DNA of 64,000 nucleotides from Actinoplanes flavus. GTDB lineage: Bacteria > Actinomycetota > Actinomycetes > Mycobacteriales > Micromonosporaceae. Within the stretch, counting starts at the first letter, position 1, and each line of letters opens with the position of its first letter. Below, one piece after another: positions 33,673-41,723 of this stretch. Where the stretch lies: the NCBI RefSeq assembly GCF_017592555.1, contig NZ_JAGFNS010000010.1, positions 79,545-143,544 on the forward strand, written 5' to 3'. The notes under the pieces were generated by a model. The model ran no database searches and was not told the DNA's origin. It saw only the letters and a program-made list of their open reading frames with translations. Made by a program: the position numbers and the translations under genes.

Positions 33673-34926
33673 TCAGCTCAGGACGATGGGGTCGAAGATC
33701 TTGGCGAAGGTCTGCTGCTCCTCGGCCGTGGTGAAACCGGTGTAGTAGTGCAGGCGGCCGTAGTCGGCGTCGCTCGGGAAGACCAGCGAGCTGTCCGCGA
33801 CCGACTCCAGGTGGGCGCGGTCGTCGCCGGTCTTGGCGGCGGCGTCCGCGCGCATCCGCTGCTGGGCGGCCGGGACCGGGCAGACGTAGTTGATGTACCC
33901 GGCCAGGGACGCCGCGTTCTCCACCTGGTAGAAGAAGTCGATCAGCATGAGGGCGTCGACCGGGTTGGCGGCGGTCACCGGGATCGCCAGGTTGTCGGTC
34001 CAGATCGTTCCGCCCTCGTCCGGGATGACGAACTTCAAGTTCGTACCGTCGGAGAGGTTCTTCTGGAAGATGTCCCCGGACCAGGCCTGCGAGATCCAGA
34101 TCTCGCCCTTGCCGAGGGCGTCCAGGTAGTCCTGTTCGTAGTAGTTGCGGACGATGCCGGCGTCCTTCTGCTGCCGCAGTTTGGCGGCGGCCGTGCGCCA
34201 GTCGGCCTCGGTGGACCGCCCGGGGGTGATGCCGGACGCCAGCATGCCGAAGTTGGCCAGCTCGGTGACGTCGGACATCATGCCGACCCTGCCCTTGTAC
34301 CGCGGGTTCCACAGGTCGGCGAGGCTGGTGATCGGGCCGTCGACCTTGTCCGGATCGTAGGCGATGCCGGTGATCCCGGAGGCCCACGGCACGCTGAACA
34401 CGTTGGCCGGGTCGAATGACTCCTCGGTGTACTTCGCGGCGGCGTTCGCGGTGAAGTTCGGCAGGCGGGTGTGGTCGAGCGGGGCCAGGAAGCCGGCCGA
34501 GCGGAAGCGGCCGAACTGGATGCCGTTGGTGATCACCATGAGGTCGTAGCCGATCGGCTCCCGGGCCGAGAGCTGCGGCTGCACCTTGGCGAACCAGGGG
34601 CCCATCTCCTGGATGACCTCCTCGTAGTTCACCGTGATGCCGGTCTGCTCGGTGAATCTCGCGAGCTCCGGCTTCGACGGGTCCATGTAGAGGGGCCAGC
34701 TGGCGAAGTCGACCGTGCCGTTCCGCTCGCGGCCCTCCCAGAAGGCGGCGAGCGCGGACGCCGGGTCGGCGCTCGCCTCCGGCTGAGCCTTGCCGGGGAC
34801 ACCGCACGCGGCCAGCGCCGCGCCGAGCGCGGACAGGCCACCGATCCGGAGCGCGTCACGGCGGCCCAGGCGGTGCTGGGTGAGGCCGCGGCGCAGGGAC
34901 GGGTCGGCGGTGGTGCGGTGGAACAT
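33673..34926 (-). CDS. Polyamine-type ABC transporter substrate-binding lipoprotein (PotD/PotF-like)
   Basis: A 417-residue lipoprotein. A twin-arginine-like leader (LGRRDALRIGGLSALGAALAACG) ends in the lipobox LAAC, so the mature protein begins at Cys41 and is anchored on the outer membrane face. The body has the periplasmic binding protein fold of the spermidine/putrescine class: NGTVDFASWPLYMD, ITVNYEEVIQEMGPWFAKV, GYDLMVITNGIQF and VPWASGITGIAYDPDKV. Its ligand would be a polyamine or similar cation. No permease or ATPase gene is adjacent, so it is an orphan that must use a transporter encoded elsewhere. Confidence 0.9.
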   Translation of the reverse strand: MFHRTTADPSLRRGLTQHRLGRRDALRIGGLSALGAALAACGVPGKAQPEASADPASALAAFWEGRERNGTVDFASWPLYMDPSKPELARFTEQTGITVNYEEVIQEMGPWFAKVQPQLSAREPIGYDLMVITNGIQFGRFRSAGFLAPLDHTRLPNFTANAAAKYTEESFDPANVFSVPWASGITGIAYDPDKVDGPITSLADLWNPRYKGRVGMMSDVTELANFGMLASGITPGRSTEADWRTAAAKLRQQKDAGIVRNYYEQDYLDALGKGEIWISQAWSGDIFQKNLSDGTNLKFVIPDEGGTIWTDNLAIPVTAANPVDALMLIDFFYQVENAASLAGYINYVCPVPAAQQRMRADAAAKTGDDRAHLESVADSSLVFPSDADYGRLHYYTGFTTAEEQQTFAKIFDPIVLS

Positions 34927-35035
34927 TGGACTCCTCGTGCCGGCGGCGGCCTGGTTGCGACCTGCAACGCTACGTCGGTGACCGGCCGGTAACCATGTGA
35001 TGAACCCGACCGGTCAGTTGATCTTGACGAGACGT

Positions 35036-35052
35036 TCATCCATGCCGGATGA
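35036..35052. promoter_or_regulatory. TCATCC-N5-GGATGA palindrome, site 1
   Basis: TCATCC-ATGCC-GGATGA followed by GGTGCC, 62 bp before the DUF6069 start at 35115. This is one of the repeated palindromes of the 35-63 kb region; identical architecture and position point to a shared activator. Confidence 0.7.
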
Positions 35053-35114
35053 GGTGCCGGGAAGCCGCCGTGGCGACCCTCGGGACGGTGGCCCGCGTCC
35101 TTGAGGAGGACTAC

Positions 35115-35612
35115 ATGACCGGCTATGACCCGCCGACTGATCCCCGGCCGAGTCCCACCGTGAACGCTGGAAGACTGTGGGCCGGCGGCGCGGCCACCGC
35201 GGCCGTGGCGGCCCTCATCGCCATCGCCGGAGTCCTGCTCGGCCGGGGCCTGTTCAACGTCGACGTGCTCGCCCCGCAAGGCCAGGGCACCTGGGGTGAC
35301 GCCTCCACCGGTTGGTACGCCCTGGGCGCCGCGCTGGCCGCACTCGCCGCGACCGGCCTGATCCATGTGCTGATCGTCACCACGCCCCGGCCGATGCGGT
35401 TCTTCGGCTGGGTGATGGCCCTGGCCACCGTGGTGGCGATGCTCGCGCCGTTCGTCACCGACGAGTCGCTCGGCTCCCGGATCTTCACGGCCGGGATCAA
35501 TTTCCTGATCGGTGTCGCGATCGGCTCGCTGGTCGCCGGAACCGCCAAGACCGCGATAGTCCCGGTGGCCGTCCATCCGGCGCCCCGGCCCTACCCCCGT
35601 CCGTACCGCTGA
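35115..35612 (+). CDS. DUF6069 family membrane protein
   Basis: A 165-residue protein with four predicted membrane helices (about residues 21-42, 65-88, 93-115, 126-150). The family pattern LWAGGAATAAVAALIAIAGVLLGRGLF, TWGDASTGWYALGAALAALAATGLIH and TTPRPMRFFGWVMALATVVAML is clear. The ATG at 35115 follows GAGGAGG, and the frame upstream of it overlaps the palindromic site. Function unknown. It lies 24 bp before the P-type ATPase gene and probably heads the same operon. Confidence 0.88.
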   Translation: MTGYDPPTDPRPSPTVNAGRLWAGGAATAAVAALIAIAGVLLGRGLFNVDVLAPQGQGTWGDASTGWYALGAALAALAATGLIHVLIVTTPRPMRFFGWVMALATVVAMLAPFVTDESLGSRIFTAGINFLIGVAIGSLVAGTAKTAIVPVAVHPAPRPYPRPYR

Positions 35613-35636
35613 GGATCTTCACCCCGGAGGGATGAT

Positions 35637-38342
35637 ATGGCGACCATGACGTCTCCACCGGACGCGGGTGAGGAACCCGCGTTCCACGTGTTGTCGGTTC
35701 CCGAGGCCCTCGCGGCCGAGAAGGTCGACGGGCAGCACGGCCTGAGCGCCGAGGAGGTGATCATCCGGCGCGACCGATACGGCCCGAACCGTTTCGCCGA
35801 GGCGAAGAAGGAGCCGTGGTGGCGGGCCTTCCTCCGGCAGTACGCCGACCCGATGCAGCTGGTCCTGCTCGCCGCCGGCATCGGCAGCCTCTACCCGCTC
35901 AAGCAGTGGGGCACCGGCATCATGCTGATCGCCCTGACGCTGCTGAACGCGGCGCTCGGCCTGCAACAGGAGGGCAAGGCGGCGGCCGCCATCGACGCCC
36001 TCCAGAAGATGATGATCATCAAGGCCAAGGTACGCCGGGGCGGCACGCTGACCGAGGTGCCCGCCGAGGAACTGGTCCCCGGCGACGTGGTGGTGATGGA
36101 GGCCGGCGACGTGGTGCCGGCCGACGGGCGACTGCTGCGCGCGGCCACCCTCGAGATCGACGAGTCGGCGCTGACCGGTGAGAGCCTGCCGGTGGCCAAG
36201 GACGTGGACCCGGTCGAGTCGGCCGACACCGCGCTGGGCGACCGGTCCGACATGGCGTACATGAACACCAACGTCACCCGCGGCACGGGCGAGCTGCTGG
36301 TCACCGCGACCGGCATGACCACCGAGGTGGGCCGGATCTCCGGCATGCTCCAGACCGAGAAGGACGCCGAGACGCCGCTCACCCGGCAGCTCGGCAAGCT
36401 CACCAACCAGATCCTGGTGATCGCCGGCTTCGCCCTGGTGGCCTCGGTGATCATCAACCTGGCCCGGGGCAACGAGTTCACCGTGGTGTTCACCGCGGCG
36501 GTGGCGTTCGCCGTGTCGGCCATCCCGACCGGTCTGCCCGCCGTGGTCACCACGATCCTGTCGCTCGGCACGCAGCTGCTGGCCAAGTCGAACGCGATCG
36601 TGAAGCGGCTGCGCTCGACCGAGACGCTCGGCTCCACCTCGGCGATCAACTCCGACAAGACCGGCACGCTGACGCTCAACCAGATGACCGCGATCGAGAT
36701 GGCCATCCCGGGGCACCGCTACACGATCTCCGGCGGCGGCTACTCGATCGACGGCGTGATCAAGCGGGTGGCCGGCGAGGGCGAGGTCGACCTGGAGGAG
36801 TACCTGCTGCCGATGGTGCTGGCCTCGGACGCGGTGGTCACCGACGGCAACCTGATCGGCGACCCGACCGAGGGCGCGCTGGTGGTGCTCGCCGAGAAGG
36901 GCGGCATCGACTCGACGACCACCCGGGAACGGTACCCGCGGGTGGCCGAGCTGCCGTTCGACGCGGCGTACAAGATGATGGCGACCTTCCACCGGATGAC
37001 CGGCCCGGACGGCGCCGAGGTGATCCGCTGCTTCGTCAAGGGCGCACCGGACCAGGTGCTGGCCCGCTCCGCCGTGACCGACGAGATGGGCGTGAAGTAT
37101 CTGGCCGAGAACACCCGCCTGGCCCGGCAGGGGCTGCGGGTGCTGGCCACCGCCCGCCGTGACTTCGACCCGGCGACCTTCGACCCGGCCACCGACCTGC
37201 TCGCGCTGCTCGACGGGCTGACCCCGCTGGCGCTGATCGGCATCGTCGACCCGCCCCGCCCGCAGGCTCAGGCCGCGATCGCCCAGGCGCACACGGCCGG
37301 CATCGAGGTCCGCATGATCACCGGCGACCACGCGGTCACCGCCGCGGCCATCGCCGGCAAGCTGGGCATCCGCGGCCGGGCGATCACCGGCGCCGAGTTC
37401 GGCGCGATGAGCGACGAGGAGGCGGACCGGGAGATCGGCGGGATCGGTGTGATCGCCCGGGTCACCCCGGAGCACAAGGTACGCCTCGTCGAGGTGCTCA
37501 AGCGCAAGGGCCACATCGTGGCGATGACCGGCGACGGCGTGAACGACGCGCCGGCGCTGAAGAAGGCGGACATCGGCATCGCGATGGGGATCACCGGCAC
37601 CGAGGTCAGCAAAGAGGCCGCCGCCATGATCCTCACCGACGACGACTTCGCCACCATCGTGAAGGCCGTCGAGCTGGGCCGGGCCCTCTACGCCAACCTG
37701 AAGAAGTACATCTTCTTCCAGATCGGCGTGCTGATCGGCATGGTCGTCACGTTCCTGGCGGCCAGCATCGGCAACATCGCCGCGGGCGTGCCGTTCCTGC
37801 CGTTGCAGAGCCTCTGGCTGAACTTCACCACGCAGGTGTTCCAGGCCGTGGGGCTCGGCTACGGCAAGGCCGAGGCCGACATCATGCGGCACAAGCCACG
37901 CAAGTCCGACGAGCCGTTGCTGAGCCGCCGATCGCTGGGCTGGCTGAGCTTCATCGGCCTGGTGATGGGCGTGATCACCCTCGCGGTGATCTGGTGGGCC
38001 GACGACCGGTACGGCCTGGACCCGGGCCGCACCATGGGCCTGACCGCCTTCTCGATCGCCAACCTGGCCTTCGCGCTCACCGTGCGCAGTGAGCTGCGGT
38101 CGGTGTTCAGCCTGGAGACCTTCGACGACCGGCGGTTCCTGATCACCACCGGGATGTCGGCGGCCGCCATCGTGCTGGGCACCGAGCTGGGCCTGTTCCA
38201 GCAGATCCTGAACACCACCACCCTGGACCTGGGCCAGTGGCTGATCTGCCTGGTGGCCGGCTCGATCGTGATCCTGCCGACCGAGATCCGCAAGGCGGTC
38301 CTGCGGCGGCGGGCCGCGAGATCTGCCGCTGTGGTGGCGTGA
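35637..38342 (+). CDS. P-type ATPase, P2-like, atypical ion site
   Basis: A 901-residue P-type ATPase. Visible parts are the actuator motif LTGES, the phosphorylation motif NSDKTGTLT (Asp340), the nucleotide-domain KGAPDQVL, the hinge MITGDH and MTGDGVNDAPALKKADIGIAM, with ten predicted membrane helices. The organisation is that of Ca2+/PMR1-type pumps. However, helix 4 reads SAIPTGLPAV where Ca2+ pumps have PEGLP, and helix 6 reads LNFTTQVFQ where they have NxxTD, so two main cation ligands are replaced by Thr and Gln. The transported ion is therefore open. GGAGGG precedes the ATG. It shares an operon with DUF6069 upstream and with the 38342 gene downstream (TGATG). Confidence 0.9.
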   Translation: MATMTSPPDAGEEPAFHVLSVPEALAAEKVDGQHGLSAEEVIIRRDRYGPNRFAEAKKEPWWRAFLRQYADPMQLVLLAAGIGSLYPLKQWGTGIMLIALTLLNAALGLQQEGKAAAAIDALQKMMIIKAKVRRGGTLTEVPAEELVPGDVVVMEAGDVVPADGRLLRAATLEIDESALTGESLPVAKDVDPVESADTALGDRSDMAYMNTNVTRGTGELLVTATGMTTEVGRISGMLQTEKDAETPLTRQLGKLTNQILVIAGFALVASVIINLARGNEFTVVFTAAVAFAVSAIPTGLPAVVTTILSLGTQLLAKSNAIVKRLRSTETLGSTSAINSDKTGTLTLNQMTAIEMAIPGHRYTISGGGYSIDGVIKRVAGEGEVDLEEYLLPMVLASDAVVTDGNLIGDPTEGALVVLAEKGGIDSTTTRERYPRVAELPFDAAYKMMATFHRMTGPDGAEVIRCFVKGAPDQVLARSAVTDEMGVKYLAENTRLARQGLRVLATARRDFDPATFDPATDLLALLDGLTPLALIGIVDPPRPQAQAAIAQAHTAGIEVRMITGDHAVTAAAIAGKLGIRGRAITGAEFGAMSDEEADREIGGIGVIARVTPEHKVRLVEVLKRKGHIVAMTGDGVNDAPALKKADIGIAMGITGTEVSKEAAAMILTDDDFATIVKAVELGRALYANLKKYIFFQIGVLIGMVVTFLAASIGNIAAGVPFLPLQSLWLNFTTQVFQAVGLGYGKAEADIMRHKPRKSDEPLLSRRSLGWLSFIGLVMGVITLAVIWWADDRYGLDPGRTMGLTAFSIANLAFALTVRSELRSVFSLETFDDRRFLITTGMSAAAIVLGTELGLFQQILNTTTLDLGQWLICLVAGSIVILPTEIRKAVLRRRAARSAAVVA

Positions 38343-38776
38343 TGGGCACGCCGGGGCTGTTGCAACTGGGCGACGTGGCGATCGGCGCGGCCATCCGCGC
38401 CGGGGAACGGGCCGGCGAGACACTGACCCGGCTCCGGGACCGGGCCCGGGCGCGGATGAAGGAGGTCCGGCTCGACGATCTCACCGGGCTCGCCGAGCTC
38501 GGCGCCTCCGAACGCAACCGGGTGATCGACAACGCCATCACCGCGCTGGCCACCTCGCGGATCGTGGACCGGGTCGTGGAGATCCAGCTGGCCCGGGTGC
38601 TGGAGCTGCTGGAACGGGAACCGGACCGGATCCGGGCCCTGGTCCGGGGGCAGCGCGACAGCATGGTCGGCGATGTGGTGGGCCGGGTGCGGGCCGGCGC
38701 GGCGGCCGGTGACGCCGCCGTGGACCGGATCACCCTGCGGATGACCGGTCGCGGTCAGCTCATCGATCCAGCATGA
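38342..38776 (+). CDS. Hypothetical helical protein after the ATPase
   Basis: A 144-residue soluble protein, mostly amphipathic helix and Arg/Glu-rich (AGERAGETLTRLRDRARARMKEVRLDDLTGLAELGASERNRVIDNAITALATS; ARVLELLEREPDRIRALVRGQRDSM). A peripheral coiled-coil-like role is likely. Its ATG overlaps the ATPase stop (TGATG) and its stop overlaps the next start (ATGA), so it is tightly coupled to both genes and may be a partner or inhibitor of the pump. No family is known to me. Confidence 0.75.
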   Translation: MGTPGLLQLGDVAIGAAIRAGERAGETLTRLRDRARARMKEVRLDDLTGLAELGASERNRVIDNAITALATSRIVDRVVEIQLARVLELLEREPDRIRALVRGQRDSMVGDVVGRVRAGAAAGDAAVDRITLRMTGRGQLIDPA

Positions 38777-39207
38777 ACGAGTACGCCGGGCTGGTGAGCC
38801 GGTTCCTGGCGTACACGGTGGACGCGGTCGTGGTGGCCGTGTTCACGGGCGGGGCGGCGCTCGTCTTCGGGGTGGTCGCCGCCATCGTCGGTTCCGGGGC
38901 GTGGGAGCTGGCCCGGCTGATCGTCTCGTCCTACCTGGTGCTGCTGCCCGCGGTGCTGGCACTCTACTGCGCCGTCTTCTGGATGCTGGCCGGCCGGACA
39001 CCGGGGATGGCGTTCCTCGGCCTGCGTGTGGTGCGGGCCGACGGGCGTACGCCGGGCTGGTTCGCCTCGTTCCTCCGCGGCCTGATGCTGGCCTACTTCC
39101 CGATCGGGGCGCTGTGGCTGCTGATCGACCGGCGGCGGCAGGCCCTGCACGACAAGGTCGCCCGCACCTCGGTGGTGCGGGCGGCCACCGCGCCGACGAC
39201 CCGATGA
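38773..39207 (+). CDS. RDD family membrane protein
   Basis: A 144-residue protein with three membrane helices and the RDD pattern: FLAYTVDAVVVAVFTGG (R at the start of helix 1 replaced by F-L-A-Y-T, with Asp17 kept), WMLAGRTPGMAFLGLRVVRADG and LIDRRRQALHDKVARTSVV (the D-K-VA-T end typical of RDD). The function of the family is not settled; some members act in ion or solute transport. It overlaps the previous gene by ATGA and ends the ATPase operon. Confidence 0.88.
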   Translation: MNEYAGLVSRFLAYTVDAVVVAVFTGGAALVFGVVAAIVGSGAWELARLIVSSYLVLLPAVLALYCAVFWMLAGRTPGMAFLGLRVVRADGRTPGWFASFLRGLMLAYFPIGALWLLIDRRRQALHDKVARTSVVRAATAPTTR

Positions 39208-39277
39208 ACAGCGAACGCGCCGGCCACCGTGGCTCGAAGCCGCACGGTGACCGGCGCGGGCCGGTCCGGGTCGCTGG

Positions 39278-39562
39278 TCAGCGCCCGAGAATGCGGGCCT
39301 TCTGCTCCTGGAACTCCTGCTCGGTGAGCACCCCCTGCGCCTTCAGCTCACCCAGCCGCTGGAGCTGTTCGAGCTGGGCCGAGGTGTCGTCCTGCGGCGG
39401 CGCCTGCTCGTAGTACTGCGGCTGCTGGGCGTACTGCGGCTGCTGGGCGGCCGCCTGGTTGGCCCACCGGCCGGCCTGCCGCCGGGAGACCCGGTTGGAC
39501 ACCGCGGTCGCCGTTCCCGCGACCACCGCGGTCCGTGCCATGCCACGCAACAGTCCGGGCAT
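39278..39562 (-). CDS. SHOCT domain protein
   Basis: A 94-residue protein starting at ATG 39562 (MPGLLRGMARTAVVAGTATAVSNRVSRRQAGRWANQ). The Gln/Tyr-rich linker (QQPQYAQQPQYYEQ) leads to a C-terminal SHOCT motif, LEQLQRLGELKAQGVLTEQEFQEQKARIL, a short oligomerisation or membrane-association helix pair. It starts 5 bp after the DUF6325 stop, so both belong to one operon. The role is probably in organising a complex; no catalytic part is present. Confidence 0.88.
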   Translation of the reverse strand: MPGLLRGMARTAVVAGTATAVSNRVSRRQAGRWANQAAAQQPQYAQQPQYYEQAPPQDDTSAQLEQLQRLGELKAQGVLTEQEFQEQKARILGR

Positions 39563-39567
39563 CGCGA

Positions 39568-40026
39568 TCACCTCCCCTGTACGGAGGCCGTGGCGGCCTC
39601 CTCGGTCTCGTCGAGGGCCGCCATCAGGGCCTGCACCGGGATCCGCCCGCCCGCCACCAGATGCGCCCCGTTGCGGCGCAGGGTGGTGGCCAGCGGCGCC
39701 GCCCACAGGTTCTCGTACACCAGGATCACCGCGGCCGCTCCCTCCTCCAGAACGCCGGCGATGTCGTGCAGGTCGTCGCCGCCGAGCATGCCGGACGCGG
39801 CGCCCTGGAAGACGCCGAAGCCGCTCAGGTCGATCTCCTTGTGCTCGAAGGCGGTCACCCCGCCGCCGTGCTCCTTGCGGACGAAGAGGATGTCCAGCAC
39901 CCGGATGATCCCCCGGTCCACCAGGTCCATCAGCAGCGGCAGTGCCGTCCCGTTCAGGCTGCCCTCGGGGAACTCGACGCACAGGTAGTCGACCGGGCCC
40001 ATCTCGCCCAGTTCCGTCTCGCTCAT
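39568..40026 (-). CDS. DUF6325 family protein
   Basis: A 152-residue cytoplasmic protein (MSETELGEMGPVDYLCVEFPEG...), matching the DUF6325/DUF1269-like fold: GTALPLLMDLVDRGIIRVLDILFVRKEHGG, then DDLHDIAGVLEEGAAAVILVYENLWAAPLATTLRRNGAHLVAGGRIP. Its typical partner is a SHOCT protein, as here. The role is not known; actinobacterial members sit in stress regions. A TCATCC-N5-GGGTGA palindrome lies 85 bp upstream (40112-40128). Confidence 0.88.
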   Translation of the reverse strand: MSETELGEMGPVDYLCVEFPEGSLNGTALPLLMDLVDRGIIRVLDILFVRKEHGGGVTAFEHKEIDLSGFGVFQGAASGMLGGDDLHDIAGVLEEGAAAVILVYENLWAAPLATTLRRNGAHLVAGGRIPVQALMAALDETEEAATASVQGR

Positions 40027-40111
40027 CTCAGCCTCCCGCTCATCGCTCTCCCTAGCTGGTTCACGCCCGATGTCATCGTGTTCAGCCTGCTGGGCCGGGG
40101 ACCGGGCCACG

Positions 40112-40128
40112 TCATCCGCCGAGGGTGA
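40112..40128. promoter_or_regulatory. TCATCC-N5-GGATGA palindrome, site 2
   Basis: On the plus strand TCATCC-GCCGA-GGGTGA. Read towards the minus-strand DUF6325 gene it gives TTCACCC-TCGGC-GGATGAC with GTGGCC next, matching the extended form. It is 85 bp from the start at 40026 and 44 bp from site 3. Confidence 0.65.
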
Positions 40129-40172
40129 ACTCCGGAGCGCGCCGGGACCGCGGGTACGCCATGAGACGGGGT

Positions 40173-40189
40173 TCATCCACGCCGGATGA
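40173..40189. promoter_or_regulatory. TCATCC-N5-GGATGA palindrome, site 3
   Basis: TCATCC-ACGCC-GGATGA followed by GGTGCC, nearly identical to site 1 over 25 bp. It is 85 bp before the ATG at 40275. Confidence 0.7.
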
Positions 40190-40274
40190 GGTGCCTTCAG
40201 GGGCGCGCGAGGAACCGTCGGCAGGGGCCGGTAGAACGCCGGCTGTCGATTTCGCGGCTGGCGAGGAGCAGACC

Positions 40275-41723
40275 ATGAACATTCCGGCGAGCGAATCACC
40301 ACCGACCGGGTCCCCGGACGGCACGGGCCCGGCGGACGAGCGCGTGCCGGAGACGGCGCCGGTCGCCGTACCCGAGACGGAGGAGCTGGAGCGGCTCCGG
40401 GCGGAAGTGACCGCGCTGCGTGCCCAGCTCGAAGGTGAGGGGCGCCGAAGGCGGCCGCGTGGTCGCGGGATCCGCCGGGGGGTGGCCGCCGTGCTCGCCG
40501 CCGTCGCCGCCTTCGCGCTGGTGACCAGCGTGGTCGGGCTGTGGGCGGCGACGACCACGCTGAACACCGACCGGTGGGTGGCCACCGTCGCGCCGCTGCC
40601 GCAGGACCCGAAGGTGAACGCGGCCGTCGCCGAGTACGCCACCACCGAGGTCTTCCGCGTGCTCGACGTGGAACAACGGTTGCGCGCGGTGCTGCCCGAG
40701 CAGGCCGCGTTCGTGGCCGGGCCGCTCACCGGGCAGATCCGCGAGCAGGTCCGCAAGACGGTGCAGAACGTGCTGGGCAGCGACCGTTTCGAAGTGATCT
40801 GGGTGGAGCTGAACCGGCAGTTGCACCAGCGGATGGTCGCCGTCATCGAGGGGGAGAGCAGCGTCGTCACGGCCCGCCAGGACAGTGTCCAGATCGACCT
40901 GCTGCCCCTGATCAACCAGGTGCTGCGGCAGCTCAGCGACCAGCTGCCTACCCTCTTCGGCAAACAGATCACGCTGCCCGACCTGAGCAGCGGCGCCATC
41001 CCGGAGAATCTGCGACTGCGGGTCGAGGAGGCGCTGGGGGTGACGCTGCCGGCCGACTTCGCCACGTTCACCGTCTACGACTCCGGACAGCTGTGGGAGG
41101 TCCAGCAGGCGGTGGCCGCGGCGAAACGGTATCTGGCGCTGTTCGTGGCCGGCACGATCCTGCTGCTGCTGGCCGCGTTCGTGGTGTCGCCGCAGCGCCG
41201 CCGTACCGCGGTCCAGTTCGGGCTCTGGCTGGTGGTGGCGGCCGTGACGATCACCGCGGTGCTGCGCGCGGTGCGCCGGGAGATCCTCGAGGCGGTGCCG
41301 GCCGGGGTCTACCAGGACGGCGTGGACGCGGCCATGACCACGGTGTTCAGCCTGCTCCGGGAACGGGGCGCCCAGCTCATCGTGATCGGCTCGGCGATCG
41401 CTCTGCTGGCGTACCTGGCCGGGCCGGGCCGGTTCCCGGTGTGGCTGCGCCGCTCGGTGGCGCGGGGCACGGCGGCCGGCTGGCGGCGGGTCCGGGCCGG
41501 TTCGGCGGTGGTCGCCGCCCGGGGACCCGGCTTCATCGCCGCGCATCTGGATCCGGTACGGGTGGGCGGGCTCGTCGTGGCCGTCCTGCTGGCCCTGGTG
41601 CTCTCCTCGTGGACGGCGCTGCTGGTGATCGTGGTGCTGCTGGCGGCGTACGAGGTGGCGGTCACGCTGATCGCGCGCCGGCAGGCCGAGGTGCTGCGGA
41701 CGCCGCCGCCCGCCCTCGGCTGA
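40275..41723 (+). CDS. Large integral membrane protein, unknown
   Basis: A 482-residue membrane protein with GAGGAGC (40263-40269) before ATG 40275. A cytoplasmic N-terminus with a short coiled coil (ETEELERLRAEVTALRAQLE) and a basic patch (GRRRRPRGRGIRR) precedes helix 1 (about 70-92). A long extracytoplasmic domain follows (about 93-290; LNTDRWVATVAPLPQDPKVNAAVAEYAT, FAKQITLPDLSSG region). Four or five helices come after (about 300-320, 330-352, 385-410, 450-475). I recognise the NTDRWVATVAPLPQDPKV block from actinobacterial integral membrane proteins without known function. Palindrome site 3 suggests stress-regulon membership. Confidence 0.8.
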   Translation: MNIPASESPPTGSPDGTGPADERVPETAPVAVPETEELERLRAEVTALRAQLEGEGRRRRPRGRGIRRGVAAVLAAVAAFALVTSVVGLWAATTTLNTDRWVATVAPLPQDPKVNAAVAEYATTEVFRVLDVEQRLRAVLPEQAAFVAGPLTGQIREQVRKTVQNVLGSDRFEVIWVELNRQLHQRMVAVIEGESSVVTARQDSVQIDLLPLINQVLRQLSDQLPTLFGKQITLPDLSSGAIPENLRLRVEEALGVTLPADFATFTVYDSGQLWEVQQAVAAAKRYLALFVAGTILLLLAAFVVSPQRRRTAVQFGLWLVVAAVTITAVLRAVRREILEAVPAGVYQDGVDAAMTTVFSLLRERGAQLIVIGSAIALLAYLAGPGRFPVWLRRSVARGTAAGWRRVRAGSAVVAARGPGFIAAHLDPVRVGGLVVAVLLALVLSSWTALLVIVVLLAAYEVAVTLIARRQAEVLRTPPPALG

